Assembly: GCA_965223125.1 (NCBI GenBank)
Contig: OZ244984.1
Location: forward strand, 1,116,001-1,180,000
DNA: 64,000 nucleotides
Direction of reading: 5' to 3'
Origin: Pacificispira sp965223125
GTDB lineage: Bacteria; Pseudomonadota; Alphaproteobacteria; UBA8366; Aestuariispiraceae
Translations under genes and position numbers: made by a program
Shown here: in pieces, positions 1 through 8,930 of the stretch
Position numbering within the stretch: position 1 is the stretch's first letter
How the letters are laid out: each line of letters begins with the position of its first letter
Notes under the pieces: generated by a model
Databases searched by the model: none
Seen by the model: the letters and a program-made list of their open reading frames with translations, nothing else
Told to the model about the DNA's origin: nothing

Positions 1-408
1 CGCATCCTGGGTCTGCAGCGCTGGGATGAGTTTCCCAATCTTGCATCCGAGCCGGGACTTGTCGGCAGCCGCTATCCGGCCCCCCGCTCGGCCTATCGCG
101 ACCAGTTCGAGGCGCGTTACGAAGCCCTCTACGGGCATGCACCGACCGATCTTTCCGCGCTGGCCTATGATGTGACCGCCGTCGCGGCCGCACTGTCCGG
201 CAGAGTTGGCGGTGGATCGCGCTTCGATACGGCTACCCTGACGGATCCGCAGGGCTTCATCGGTGCGGATGGTCTGTTCCGTTTCCGTGAAAATGGCATC
301 GTGCAGCGCAGCTTTGCGATCATGGAAATTCAGCGGTCCGGTACTGTCGTAATTCAGCAGGCCCCGGATCGCTTCCCCCCGGATCCCGCCGAACAGCCGC
401 TGTCCTGA
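1..408 (+). CDS. C-terminal end of a periplasmic ligand-binding protein (penicillin-binding-protein-activator type)
   Basis: The reading frame is open from the window edge to a TGA at 406-408, giving the last 135 residues of a larger protein. The segment contains 'LSALAYDVTAVAAAL' and 'FRFRENGIVQRSFAIMEI', which resemble the last lobe of type 1 periplasmic binding folds, in particular the alphaproteobacterial penicillin-binding protein activator (LpoA/YraM-like) proteins that end with a 'G.dG.fRF..dG...R...i..i' stretch. In that family the protein sits in the periplasm or outer membrane and stimulates peptidoglycan synthases. Only the C-terminus is visible, so the lipobox and N-terminal lobe cannot be checked. 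A branched-chain amino-acid binding protein of an ABC transporter is the main alternative. Confidence 0.6.
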   Translation, partial: RILGLQRWDEFPNLASEPGLVGSRYPAPRSAYRDQFEARYEALYGHAPTDLSALAYDVTAVAAALSGRVGGGSRFDTATLTDPQGFIGADGLFRFRENGIVQRSFAIMEIQRSGTVVIQQAPDRFPPDPAEQPLS

Positions 409-510
409 AAAGCCATGTCCTAAGGATGACCGATCTCCGGTACATTGATTTCACGAAAGGGTCGATTGTGGCTGGAATTGCCAGACGGAAGCGTCTATAA
501 GCCACCCCGC

Positions 511-587
511 GCGCCCGTAGCTCAGCTGGATAGAGCGTTGCCCTCCGAAGGCAAAGGCCACAGGTTCGAATCCTGTCGGGCGCACCA
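511..587 (+). tRNA. tRNA-Arg (anticodon CCG)
   Basis: A full cloverleaf can be drawn. The acceptor stem GCGCCCG (511-517) pairs with CGGGCGC (577-583), followed by discriminator A and an encoded CCA (585-587). The anticodon stem TTGCC/GGCAA closes a loop with CCG at 545-547. The T loop TTCGAAT is normal. It reads CGG arginine codons. Confidence 0.97.
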
Positions 588-677
588 TTTTTCCTAAAAT
601 CGAATTGGCGCCCCGGTTTTGGTTCGACATCCCTTCTGGATGGCACACCATTTCTTTATTCTGTCCTTCAGAATCCC

Positions 678-1400
678 CTAATACATGTGCTGGCCGCCAT
701 TGATCGACAGTGTCGACCCGGTGACGAAACCGCCCTCATCGGAGACGAGGAAGAGGACACCGCGGGCGATCTCCGTTGCCTGGCCCAGACGACCGACCGG
801 GATCTTGGCGACGATCTTTTCCAGCACATCGGCAGGCACGGCGCGGACCATTTCAGTATCGATATAGCCGGGTGCGATGGCGTTGACGGTGATCCCGACC
901 CGTGCGCCTTCCTGAGCCAGCGCCTTTGTGAAGCCGTGGATGCCGGACTTGGCGGCGGCATAGTTCACCTGGCCGTATTGCCCGGCCTGGCCGTTGATCG
1001 ATCCGATATTGACGATCCGACCGAATTTGCGCGCCCGCATGCCGTCGATCACGGCACGGCAGCAGTTGAAGCAGGAACCCAGATTGGTATCCAGCACCGC
1101 CTGCCATTCCGCGACGCTCATCCGGTGCATGGTGCCATCCCGGGTGATCCCGGCATTGTTCACCAGGACATCAATGGGTCCCAGATCGCTTTCGATCTGT
1201 TTCATTGCGGTCTGCACCACATCGAAATCCGAGACGTCGAATTTGTAGACGGCGATGCCGGTTTCCGCCTTGAACGCATTCGCCTTCTCATCATTCCCGG
1301 CATAATTCGCTGCGACGGTATAGCCCGCATCGCGCAAAGCCGTTGAAATGGAGGCCCCGATGCCCCGCGTGCCGCCTGTTACCACTGCCACTCTGCTCAT
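678..1400 (-). CDS. phbB: Acetoacetyl-CoA reductase (short-chain dehydrogenase)
   Basis: The 240-residue protein is a classical short-chain dehydrogenase. It has the cofactor-binding motif TGGTRGIG (residues 8-15), NNAG (81-84), a catalytic Ser at about 134 in 'NIGSINGQ', and the YxxxK pair (Tyr147, Lys151). The 'GSINGQAGQYGQVNYAAAKSG' region and the ending 'TGSTLSINGGQHMY' are typical of PhbB/PhaB, which reduces acetoacetyl-CoA to (R)-3-hydroxybutyryl-CoA with NADPH for polyhydroxybutyrate synthesis. A good Shine-Dalgarno (GGGAGG) precedes the start. No phaA or phaC is adjacent, so a 3-oxoacyl-ACP reductase (FabG) role is the alternative, though the C-terminus fits PhbB better. Confidence 0.88.
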   Translation of the reverse strand: MSRVAVVTGGTRGIGASISTALRDAGYTVAANYAGNDEKANAFKAETGIAVYKFDVSDFDVVQTAMKQIESDLGPIDVLVNNAGITRDGTMHRMSVAEWQAVLDTNLGSCFNCCRAVIDGMRARKFGRIVNIGSINGQAGQYGQVNYAAAKSGIHGFTKALAQEGARVGITVNAIAPGYIDTEMVRAVPADVLEKIVAKIPVGRLGQATEIARGVLFLVSDEGGFVTGSTLSINGGQHMY

Positions 1401-1511
1401 CCAGAAGTCCTCCCGTTTGAATTTTTTACCCGCCGAGATTGAAGGCGTCCGGCGGGGTCAGTCTGGCATATTCTCCACGCGAATGCGACAGTGCGTCGAC
1501 ATTCGCCTCTC

Positions 1512-1904
1512 TCAGCCTTTATGGCGAGATAGGGCCCGAATGAGAAGGGTCAATTCATCCCGCTCGAAACTGAGGTCTTCAACGTCGTCAGGATTGTCGG
1601 TTTTTGCCAGTCGCGCCTTGATCTGGCGCAATACCTTTTCCAGTTCCTGCCGCACGATGGCACGCTCCCCAGCGGAAACATCCTCCAGGATCACCTCCTG
1701 ATCCATCATCAGATTGGCAAAGGCGTCCATGTCATGCTTGCCGAGATCGACCAGTCGCGCATCGAGATCGACCCAGGTATCCTCCCATTTGTCATAGAGC
1801 GTTTTGATCGCGGAGCCCTTGCCGCCGCCATGGATTTTGAGAGTTTCCTCCATGCCGACCATCAGCCGCACGAATTGCCAGACATCCAAAGTCAGATCAG
1901 CCAT
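1512..1904 (-). CDS. Conserved-looking small acidic protein of unknown function
   Basis: This 130-residue ORF is predicted helical, rich in charged residues and lacks a signal peptide or membrane segment. The central part (about residues 40-120) is strongly amphipathic, with regularly spaced Leu/Val/Ile. I do not recognise a family. It lies upstream of phbB on the same strand with a 111-nt gap. That gap holds a GC-rich inverted repeat (CCCGCCG/CGGCGGG), so co-transcription with phbB is possible but not demonstrated. Codon use looks like that of its neighbours, which supports a real gene. The function cannot be inferred from sequence alone. Confidence 0.65.
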   Translation of the reverse strand: MADLTLDVWQFVRLMVGMEETLKIHGGGKGSAIKTLYDKWEDTWVDLDARLVDLGKHDMDAFANLMMDQEVILEDVSAGERAIVRQELEKVLRQIKARLAKTDNPDDVEDLSFERDELTLLIRALSRHKG

Positions 1905-2047
1905 TCAGTCCTCGTTTCAGATCATTCGATAACACCGGTCCCAACCTAGCCGTAAGCGAACGGTCAGGAAACCGTCCCGATTTCGTAACAGAAGCCTGTT
2001 AGCTAGTTCTGATACAGCAGCATGCCGCTGCGTGAAAGGATACAGCC

Positions 2048-2296
2048 ATGATGGCCGAAGCGAATACGCTTGAACTTGCCGATCTTGAAGGCGACGAAGT
2101 CTTCGCCACCTTCGCCGATATCGGTGATGAAATTCAGGCCGTCGCCCATTGGGTAGACGATGCATTCGGCGGGATAGAAGCGGAGGCGGCCAAGTTTGCA
2201 CCGGCAGCGGCGATCCGCACCCTGTTTGCATCGCTTACCGGCAGTATCGGGTTTCTCCAGATCGGCAATCCGGGACAGACCCGAACCGATTCCTGA
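2048..2296 (+). CDS. Small hypothetical protein (82 aa)
   Basis: The ORF starts with a double ATG preceded by AAAGGA at a suitable distance and ends 3 bp before the convergent soeC stop. The product is acidic at its N-terminus ('LADLEGDEVFATFADIG') and has an Ala-rich helical middle. There is no signal peptide or clear transmembrane helix and I recognise no family. Evidence for translation is the Shine-Dalgarno and GC-rich third positions; length alone would not be convincing. Confidence 0.5.
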   Translation: MMAEANTLELADLEGDEVFATFADIGDEIQAVAHWVDDAFGGIEAEAAKFAPAAAIRTLFASLTGSIGFLQIGNPGQTRTDS

Positions 2297-2299
2297 CCG

Positions 2300-3250
2300 T
2301 CACACCGATCTGTCGCCATAGTAGAGCATGACCGCATGCTTTGCCTCGGCAAAGAACAGGTAGCGTTCTGCCAGAAGACCCATCATCGCCGTCACCAGCG
2401 CAAAGCCTATCAGCCCGACCGTGACCGTGCTGTCACTGTAGCGGGTCATCAGGATCGCGATCAGGGGCAAGATGAACCCCCATAGCACGGCCAACCGTCG
2501 CAGCCGCGCCGCATGCTTGCGGGCGATCCGGAATCCCATTTCGGTCAGTAGGTAATTATCCCCCTCATGGGGGGCCTCGAACAGATGAACCGTCCCGATT
2601 CCGCCAAGTCCGGTTGCGCTTTCCGCCGTGGATCGGGGGGGAGCGCTGCCGATGGCATGCCAATAGGCCAGCTTCGAAATCAGCCCGACCACCAGCAGGA
2701 TGCAGGCCAGCGTGACGATCACGACGCTGGTAAATCCAAAAGCGAAAGAGAAGGCTGTCAGCAAGACGCCGCCGCTCGATAGCGCCAGCGCCACATAGCA
2801 GACCGGTGTCCAGGCATTCGACCAAGCCGGAATCGGCTTCAGGGAGGCATAGATCATCGCCGTGCAATAGACCGTCAGCAGGGCGCATGCCACAGCAATG
2901 GCTGCGGTCAGGGGTTGCCAGATCAGATCCATTCCCGGCGCGGTCAATCGACCCGCCCCATAGATCAGACAGGGGACGAATGTAATCATGGCCAGCAATC
3001 CCTCGCGGCTGAGCCATGAGGAGCGCCATTGACTGAGCGCCCGCCAGGCCCGTTCCGGATGCCCCAGATGCAGGGTGGAAGAAAGCAACCCGGCAGTAAC
3101 AAGGCCCAGCGCGCAGCCGAGCCCGCTCCAGGTCACGATGGTGTCAGCGGGGATCTGTCCGGCAAGGTCCAGCAGGATGAACAGGACCAGCAGACCATAT
3201 CCCGCACCTGATGCCGTAGTGAAGAAGATTACCGATTTGGCAGGATGCAT
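2300..3250 (-). CDS. soeC: Membrane anchor subunit of a sulfite:quinone (DMSO-reductase-type) oxidoreductase
   Basis: The 316-residue protein has about eight hydrophobic helices and begins 'MHPAKSVIFFTTASGAGYG', typical of DmsC/SoeC-family quinone-interacting anchors. The 'STLHLGHPERAWRAL' stretch after the second helix is characteristic of the family. It would exchange electrons between the iron-sulfur subunit and the quinone pool in the inner membrane. It is the last gene of a minus-strand operon after soeA and soeB and starts 24 nt after the soeB stop. The neighbouring sulfite exporter favours sulfite oxidation (SoeABC) over DMSO reduction, which is an inference from context. Confidence 0.82.
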   Translation of the reverse strand: MHPAKSVIFFTTASGAGYGLLVLFILLDLAGQIPADTIVTWSGLGCALGLVTAGLLSSTLHLGHPERAWRALSQWRSSWLSREGLLAMITFVPCLIYGAGRLTAPGMDLIWQPLTAAIAVACALLTVYCTAMIYASLKPIPAWSNAWTPVCYVALALSSGGVLLTAFSFAFGFTSVVIVTLACILLVVGLISKLAYWHAIGSAPPRSTAESATGLGGIGTVHLFEAPHEGDNYLLTEMGFRIARKHAARLRRLAVLWGFILPLIAILMTRYSDSTVTVGLIGFALVTAMMGLLAERYLFFAEAKHAVMLYYGDRSV

Positions 3251-3274
3251 GTCACGCCTTCACAGGAACATATT

Positions 3275-4021
3275 TCATAGGGATAGAATCTTGTCGAGCC
3301 AGCGCGCCATGACGCCCGCTGATGTATCCGCCACCGGCACCAGTCCCGCGCCCCCCATGGCCTCATCCGCCACCGTCCTGCGGGGTCTTGGCGGCAGATA
3401 GCGGTTGACCGGCTTACAGCCCTGTTCCGGCATCAGGGCATAACCGCCCCGCGCTTCCGACAGTTTCGAAACCGCGCTGTCGGGATCGCCCAGATCACCG
3501 AAGGACCGTGCCCCCGCCGGGCAGGTGGAGACACAGGCCGGAACACGCATATCCTCCGGCAGGGTCTCGTTATAGATCCGGTCGACACAGAGGGTGCATT
3601 TCTTCATGATTCCGGCATCATCGTCATATTCCCGTGCGCCATAGGGGCAGGCCCAGCTGCACAGCTTGCAGCCGATACAGGTATCGGCATTGACCAGCAC
3701 AATCCCATCCTCTTCCCGCTTGTAGGAGGCGCCGGTCGGGCAGACGGTCACGCAAGGCGCGTCCTCGCAATGCAGGCAGGATTTCGGAAAATGGACGGTG
3801 CGGCTGTCCCCGCTTTCCGGTACGACCTCAAAGGAATGGATGCGGTTGAACCAGACGCCGCTCGGCCCGCCACCATAGGGATCCCGATCCGGCAGCGGTG
3901 CGGAATGCCCACCGGTATTCCATTCCTTGCAGTTCACCGCGCAGGCATGACAGCCAACGCAGATATCCAGGTCGATGACGAGACCGAGTTTCCTTTGGGT
4001 CGCCGAAGGAAGCATCGTCAT
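3275..4021 (-). CDS. soeB: Iron-sulfur subunit of sulfite:quinone oxidoreductase
   Basis: The 248-residue protein carries the four-cluster ferredoxin pattern of DmsB/NrfC/SoeB. The first motif is C21-x2-C24-x2-C27-x3-C31 ('CVGCHACAVNC'), followed by 'SCLHCEDAPCVTVC', 'CIGCKLCSWAC' and 'KCTLCVDRI'. It relays electrons from the molybdopterin subunit to the membrane anchor on the cytoplasmic face. I chose ATG 4021 because the longer in-frame extension runs far back into soeA. That ATG overlaps the stop of a 16-codon mini-ORF, and a second in-frame ATG lies two codons later (4015). A GTG four codons earlier is another possible start. Confidence 0.85.
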   Translation of the reverse strand: MTMLPSATQRKLGLVIDLDICVGCHACAVNCKEWNTGGHSAPLPDRDPYGGGPSGVWFNRIHSFEVVPESGDSRTVHFPKSCLHCEDAPCVTVCPTGASYKREEDGIVLVNADTCIGCKLCSWACPYGAREYDDDAGIMKKCTLCVDRIYNETLPEDMRVPACVSTCPAGARSFGDLGDPDSAVSKLSEARGGYALMPEQGCKPVNRYLPPRPRRTVADEAMGGAGLVPVADTSAGVMARWLDKILSL

Positions 4022-4068
4022 CGGCGTATCCACCAAATGCGGGCCTGGTGCGTGATCCGTTGGCTCAT
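4018..4068 (-). CDS. 16-codon mini-ORF coupling soeA to soeB
   Basis: After soeA an ATG overlaps the soeA stop (ATGA at 4068-4065) and is preceded by a very strong Shine-Dalgarno, GGAGGAGGAG, lying in the last soeA codons. It encodes MSQRITHQARIWWIRR and stops in a TGA that itself overlaps the ATG of soeB (4021-4018). The soeB ATG has only a weak Shine-Dalgarno. The arrangement suggests a translational relay that delivers ribosomes from soeA to soeB. A sequencing indel in a natural soeB N-terminal extension is the alternative. The peptide itself may have no function. Confidence 0.5.
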   Translation of the reverse strand: MSQRITHQARIWWIRR

Positions 4069-7016
4069 TTCTCCTCCTCCCCGATGCCATGGGCATGCCG
4101 GTTGCCAACCCAGTTCCTGATCGAGACCGACGCCTTGCCTGACGGTTCCGGATGCAGGTGCCTGCCATAGCGCAGCATGCCATCCGGATCCGTTGCCGGT
4201 GTCGCGAGCGGCGGCGCATCAAAGCGCTCAAACATCGGTTCGGTCGCCCCGGCTTCTGCATCAGTGCATTTCTCCAGCCGGACCTTCAGATCATACCACG
4301 CCGCCTGACCGGTCACCGGATCGGCATTGGCATAACGGAATCCGTCAGCCTGGGCCGGCAGCAATTCGGAGATCACATGGTTCAGCAGAAACCCTTTCTC
4401 CGTCTCCGGCGCGCCCGGTTTCAGACCCCAGGCCCCCCGGCGCTTGCCGATCGCGTTCCAGGTCCAGACCGTCCCTTTCTCAACCCCGTTCATTGACCTG
4501 ATCTGCGCCTTGACCCGTCCGTGCGGGCTGATGATCCAGACCCAGTCATCATTCCCGGCGTCGAGCCCGGCAGCCGTCTCCGGATGCAGATACAGACGAT
4601 TGTGGTTGGTTATCTGGCGCAGCCAGGCGTTCTGCGAGCCCCAACTGTGGTACATATGCATCGGACGCTGGGTGATCGCGTGTATCGGGAAATCACCGCC
4701 AGATGTCGAACCCTCAAAAGGTGGATACCAGAAAGGAATAGGATCAAAATAGGTCTCGATCCGATTCCTGTGCCGCTCGGGCGGGATGGCAGCGCCGAAG
4801 CCCTGTGCGGCGAGACGGAATTTCTGCAGCGGTTCGGAATATATCTGCATCACGATCCGATCAGCCGACGGAATCCAGCCCATCTTGTGGGCAAGCATCA
4901 GATAGTCCCTGTTGGCATGCTTCATCCAGGACTGTGACTCGGTGAAGGGCATCCGCCAGAAACCACCTGCTTCGACATAGCGCGTCAACTGATCGACATT
5001 GGGGTTGCCGCGTCCCTGATCGGTCCCATATTCGCCCCGCCAACCCGCCAGTGGCCCGATCCCCGGCGCGCGTTCGTGATTGACGATATAGTCGGGGTAC
5101 AGACCAGGATAGGCGAGCTCGCCCTCCGCCGTCACGAAACCTGGCAGTTTCAGGCGCGCACCAAGCTCAATCAGCACATCCTGGAAGGGCCGCACGTCGC
5201 GGTCTGGCTTAACGACCGGGTGGCGGATCGCATCCGCCGGTCCCTCGGCACCACAGATCGGGCGGTCGAGAAGCGAGATGCAGTCCCAACGCTCCAGATA
5301 GGTCGTATCCGGCAGCACCAGATCGGCATAGGGAACCGTCTCAGAGTAGAAGGCATCCGAATAGATGATCTTCGGGATCTTGTAACTGCCATCCGCATGG
5401 GTATCGGTCAGATAGTGCAATACCCCCGGCACATTCATGGAGCTGTTCCAGCCCATATTGGCCATATACAGGAACAGCACGTCGATGGGATAGGGGTCGC
5501 CTTTCCAGGCGTTATGGATCACCATCTGCATCAGCCCGTGCGCGGCAATCGGATGCTCCCAGCTAAAGGCCTTGTCGATCCGTTTGGGCGTGCCGTCCGG
5601 ATGGATCAGCAGATCCTCCGGCCCGGTCGGGAATCCCAGCGGCATGCCTTCCAGTGGTTTGCCCGCATCCACTGCATGACCCGCAGGCTTCAGGCCGGGT
5701 GGAACCGGTCGCGGAAAGGGTGGCTTGGATCGGAACCCACCCGGCACGTCGATGGTCCCCAGCAACATCTGGAGCAGATGCAGGATGCGGCAGGTGTGGA
5801 AGCCGTTGGAATGGGCGGAAACGCCCCGCATGGCATGCATCGAGACCGGCCGCCCGATGATTTTCGTCTGTCTGCGTCCGGCCCAGTCGGTCCATTCGAC
5901 ATCCAGTTCGATCACGCGCTCAAAGGCGGCATGGGCCAGCTCAGCAGCGATCCGGCGTATCGTTTCAGCAGGAATGCCGCAGGTTTCCGCGACCCTGTCT
6001 GGCGCATACCGATCATCCAGGAACCGCTCGGCCATCAGATGGAAGGCGGGGACACAGCGCTTCCCGTCGATTTCCACACTACCACCCAAAATCGGGGCGG
6101 CACCGGCCTCCAGCGCATTGACGATCCGGCCCGCGCTGCCATCCAGCAGGACCGGGTTACCGTCGCCATCCCGGGCAAACAGACCGTCATCGGCTTTGCC
6201 CGGTGCCTGGATCACCAGCCAGGGCGCATTGGTGTAACGGGCGAGATAGTCCCAGTCGATCTTCTCCGCCTTCAGCAATTCGTGGATCAGGGCCCCCGCG
6301 AACAGCCCGTCCGTGCCGGGGCGGATGCCGATCCATTCATCGGCAATCGCGGAATAGCCGGTCTTCACCGGATTGACGGATACGAATTTCGCATCCTCCC
6401 GGCTTTTCAGATGACCAAGACCCATCTTGATCGGGTTGCTGTCATGATCTTCCGCGACGCCAAACAGCATGAAATAGCAGGTGCGCTCCCAATCTGGCTC
6501 CCCGAATTCCCAGAAGGAACTGCCGATGGAATACAGCCCGCCCGCCGCCATGTTAACGGAACAGAACCCGCCATGAGCGGCAAAATTGGGGGTACCGAAC
6601 CGGCTTGCCCACCACCCGGTCAGCGACTGGCTCTGATCCCGCCCGGTGAAGAAGGCCAGCCGCTTCGGGTCGGACTTCCGGACTGCACCCAGCCAGTCGG
6701 TTGCCAGATCCATAGCCTCGGACCATTCGATTTCGACGAAATCCCCCGACCCGCGCGGCCCAACCCGCTTCAAAGGCTTCGTCAGGCGTGCCGGGGAGCG
6801 ATGGTTCATGATCCCGGCGGACCCCTTGGCGCAGAGAACGCCCTTGTTGATCGGGTGGTCGGGATTGCCGTCGATATACCGGATTTCGTCATCCTTGAAA
6901 TGGACCCGAATGCCGCAGCGGCAGGCGCACATATAACAGGTCGTGTATTCCGTCCGGTCAATGGAATCCGGGGTTACGTCAACGGTTTCGCGCTGGGTCG
7001 AGAAGGGGCCTGGCAT
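4065..7016 (-). CDS. soeA: Molybdopterin catalytic subunit of sulfite:quinone oxidoreductase
   Basis: The 983-residue protein belongs to the DMSO reductase superfamily of bis-MGD enzymes. An N-terminal [4Fe-4S] motif is visible at C27-x2-C30-x3-C34-x27-C62. Further on come 'FFTGRDQSQSLTGWWASRFGTPNFAAHGGFCSVN' type active-site sequence and a C-terminal dinucleotide-binding domain ('HMYHSWGSQNAWLRQI', 'NHNRLYLHPETA'). No twin-arginine signal is present, which matches the cytoplasmic SoeA of Allochromatium and Ruegeria rather than the exported DmsA. The proposed reaction is sulfite to sulfate with electrons passed to quinone via SoeB and SoeC. Neighbouring sulfite exporter and tusA genes support this. 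Polysulfide or DMSO reductase activity remains the alternative. Confidence 0.83.
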   Translation of the reverse strand: MPGPFSTQRETVDVTPDSIDRTEYTTCYMCACRCGIRVHFKDDEIRYIDGNPDHPINKGVLCAKGSAGIMNHRSPARLTKPLKRVGPRGSGDFVEIEWSEAMDLATDWLGAVRKSDPKRLAFFTGRDQSQSLTGWWASRFGTPNFAAHGGFCSVNMAAGGLYSIGSSFWEFGEPDWERTCYFMLFGVAEDHDSNPIKMGLGHLKSREDAKFVSVNPVKTGYSAIADEWIGIRPGTDGLFAGALIHELLKAEKIDWDYLARYTNAPWLVIQAPGKADDGLFARDGDGNPVLLDGSAGRIVNALEAGAAPILGGSVEIDGKRCVPAFHLMAERFLDDRYAPDRVAETCGIPAETIRRIAAELAHAAFERVIELDVEWTDWAGRRQTKIIGRPVSMHAMRGVSAHSNGFHTCRILHLLQMLLGTIDVPGGFRSKPPFPRPVPPGLKPAGHAVDAGKPLEGMPLGFPTGPEDLLIHPDGTPKRIDKAFSWEHPIAAHGLMQMVIHNAWKGDPYPIDVLFLYMANMGWNSSMNVPGVLHYLTDTHADGSYKIPKIIYSDAFYSETVPYADLVLPDTTYLERWDCISLLDRPICGAEGPADAIRHPVVKPDRDVRPFQDVLIELGARLKLPGFVTAEGELAYPGLYPDYIVNHERAPGIGPLAGWRGEYGTDQGRGNPNVDQLTRYVEAGGFWRMPFTESQSWMKHANRDYLMLAHKMGWIPSADRIVMQIYSEPLQKFRLAAQGFGAAIPPERHRNRIETYFDPIPFWYPPFEGSTSGGDFPIHAITQRPMHMYHSWGSQNAWLRQITNHNRLYLHPETAAGLDAGNDDWVWIISPHGRVKAQIRSMNGVEKGTVWTWNAIGKRRGAWGLKPGAPETEKGFLLNHVISELLPAQADGFRYANADPVTGQAAWYDLKVRLEKCTDAEAGATEPMFERFDAPPLATPATDPDGMLRYGRHLHPEPSGKASVSIRNWVGNRHAHGIGEEEK

Positions 7017-7051
7017 GGTGCTGGGTTACATCCGATCTGTTGGCATGACCA

Positions 7052-7804
7052 TCAAAGCTTCTGGAAAATCCAGTTGCCGAGCAGTCCGGCAAACGCAGCA
7101 AGGAGAATGGCGGCGATGCCATAGAGTTGCGGCTGCCGATGCGCGTTGAAATAGACCTGGGCACCGAAACCGACCTTGTTCACGAAGAGCGGGGTTGTCT
7201 GGGCGGCGGCAACCTGTCCATCGCGGATCAGCAGCGTTTCGACGGCAAAGGTGCCGACTGGTACATTGGCGGGAATCAGAACGGAGGCCCGGAACAACTG
7301 CCGTCCGCGCCGTTCCACTGTACCAGGTTCCGGGCTGTAGAGTCCCTGGGCCACTTTGTTGCGGATCAGGGCCTCGGCAAAGATTTCATAGGTTTCACGG
7401 GTGACAATGTCGTCGGTGCGCATGCGGATGTTTTCCAACCCGATCTGGTGGCGGCGCAGGGCGCTGCGTGGTAGATCCACGCCGCCCTCCACCGTGCTGG
7501 CGACGCGGTAAAAGGACGGCACGCCCTTGAATTCCACTGATTCCCGGTTCATCCAGATTCCGGCTGTCCTGTCCTTGCGCCGGGTGACGATATTCTCCTT
7601 CGGGCCATGCACCACAACGACGATTTCCCCGTCCCCCTGCATCGTCCCGAACAGCAGCAATTCCCGCCCGGTGAAACCTGCCGTGATGGCCACAAGATTG
7701 TTGTCCAGATCCGCGACCAGTGGCTCATCGGCACTCAGCGACAGTGGCACCAGCAGAATCAGCAATGCCAGACCACGTGACAGCAGGGGGGCATGATGTG
7801 TCAT
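7052..7804 (-). CDS. TIGR02186-type membrane-anchored periplasmic protein of the sulfite locus
   Basis: The 250-residue protein has an N-terminal signal ('LALLILLVPLSLS', cleavage near ADE), a beta-rich periplasmic domain with 'ELLLFGTMQGDGEIVVVVHGP' and a C-terminal transmembrane helix ('GIAAILLAAFAGLLGNWIFQ'). This is the layout of the TIGR02186 family, which is repeatedly found beside TauE/SafE exporters in alphaproteobacteria; its biochemical function is unknown. Its ATG overlaps the stop of the exporter gene (ATGA), and soeA follows 35 nt later, so all are likely one operon. Confidence 0.75.
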   Translation of the reverse strand: MTHHAPLLSRGLALLILLVPLSLSADEPLVADLDNNLVAITAGFTGRELLLFGTMQGDGEIVVVVHGPKENIVTRRKDRTAGIWMNRESVEFKGVPSFYRVASTVEGGVDLPRSALRRHQIGLENIRMRTDDIVTRETYEIFAEALIRNKVAQGLYSPEPGTVERRGRQLFRASVLIPANVPVGTFAVETLLIRDGQVAAAQTTPLFVNKVGFGAQVYFNAHRQPQLYGIAAILLAAFAGLLGNWIFQKL

Positions 7805-8739
7805 GGCTGCGATATCCGGTCACTGACGGTGACAATTGAATAGACATCATCCGGCTCGACCAGTTGATCAAACAACAGTTTGCCCGCGACGCTCAGCACC
7901 AGAACCGCCAGCAGAACCCGCATCTGATCGCCCCGCAGTTTGGCTCCCAGCGTCGTGCCGATCTGCGCCCCAATCACCCCGCCGACCAGCAGCAGCATCG
8001 CCAGAACGATATCGACCGTCTGGTTCAGGGACGCCTGGAAGAAGGTCGCATTGGCACTGACGAAAATGATCTGGAACAGCGACGTGCCGATCACAACATT
8101 CGTAGGCATGCCAAGCAGATAGATCATGGCCGGCACCATAACAAAGCCGCCCCCCACCCCCATGATCGCGGTCAGGATACCAACGAAGAACCCGATCCCG
8201 ATCGGCAACAGCAGGCTGATATAGAGTTTCGATTTGCGGAACCGTATCTTGAAAGGCAGGCCATGCATCCACGTGTGATGATGCAGTTTGCGCTGCATGC
8301 GGGGCCCGGTCTTGCGGGAGGAGCGCATGACGGCCCGAAGGCTTTCCGACGCCATCAGAGTGCCGATCACGCCCAGAAAGACCACATAGGACAGTTGGAT
8401 CACCAGATCGATCTGACCCAGGCTCTGAAGATAGCTGAACAGGAAGACACCGAAGGTCGAGCCGACGAGACCGCCTGCCAGCAGGATCGCACCCATCAGC
8501 AGATCGACATTGCCACGCCGCCAGTGGGCCAGCACCCCGGAGACGGAGGAGGCGATGATCTGGTTTGCCCCGGTCCCGACCGCGACCGGGGCGGGCACGC
8601 CCAGAAACATCAGCAGCGGTGTCATCAGAAACCCGCCGCCGACCCCGAATATGCCCGACATCACGCCGACACCTGCACCCATCCCCAGAATGAGGAAGAC
8701 ATTCACCGATAATTCGGCGATCGGCAGGTAAATGTGCAT
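7801..8739 (-). CDS. TauE/SafE-family sulfite/organosulfonate exporter
   Basis: The 312-residue membrane protein shows the two half-repeats of the TauE/SafE family: 'GVMSGIFGVGGGFLMTPLL' near residue 25 and 'GILTAIMGVGGGFVMVPAM' in the second half, each starting a set of four helices. Members export sulfite, sulfoacetate or related anions across the inner membrane. I chose ATG 8739 because the upstream extension of the open frame is basic, low-complexity and runs to the divergent tusA start. It is first in the minus-strand operon with the TIGR02186 gene, soeA, soeB and soeC, which suggests it removes or imports the soe substrate. Confidence 0.87.
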   Translation of the reverse strand: MHIYLPIAELSVNVFLILGMGAGVGVMSGIFGVGGGFLMTPLLMFLGVPAPVAVGTGANQIIASSVSGVLAHWRRGNVDLLMGAILLAGGLVGSTFGVFLFSYLQSLGQIDLVIQLSYVVFLGVIGTLMASESLRAVMRSSRKTGPRMQRKLHHHTWMHGLPFKIRFRKSKLYISLLLPIGIGFFVGILTAIMGVGGGFVMVPAMIYLLGMPTNVVIGTSLFQIIFVSANATFFQASLNQTVDIVLAMLLLVGGVIGAQIGTTLGAKLRGDQMRVLLAVLVLSVAGKLLFDQLVEPDDVYSIVTVSDRISQP

Positions 8740-8930
8740 CTGCGCGTCGGCCCCTGTTTGCGGCTTGTCATCATCCGGTCTACACTTGACGGATGATGCG
8801 GCAGCGCGGCTGAACCGCGAGTCTGTTCGGCGTTTGAGACGAAAATCCCGACTGACACCATGGCCCGCACCGGCCCCGGTCGTCAATCCGGCCCCATGCT
8901 GAATTTGGGCGAAACCAGAATGGAAACGCA

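Noticed and set aside
5076..7124. 682-codon open frame antisense to soeA
   Set aside because: It mirrors the GC-rich codons of soeA, has no recognisable domain and no promoter, and soeA is unambiguous.
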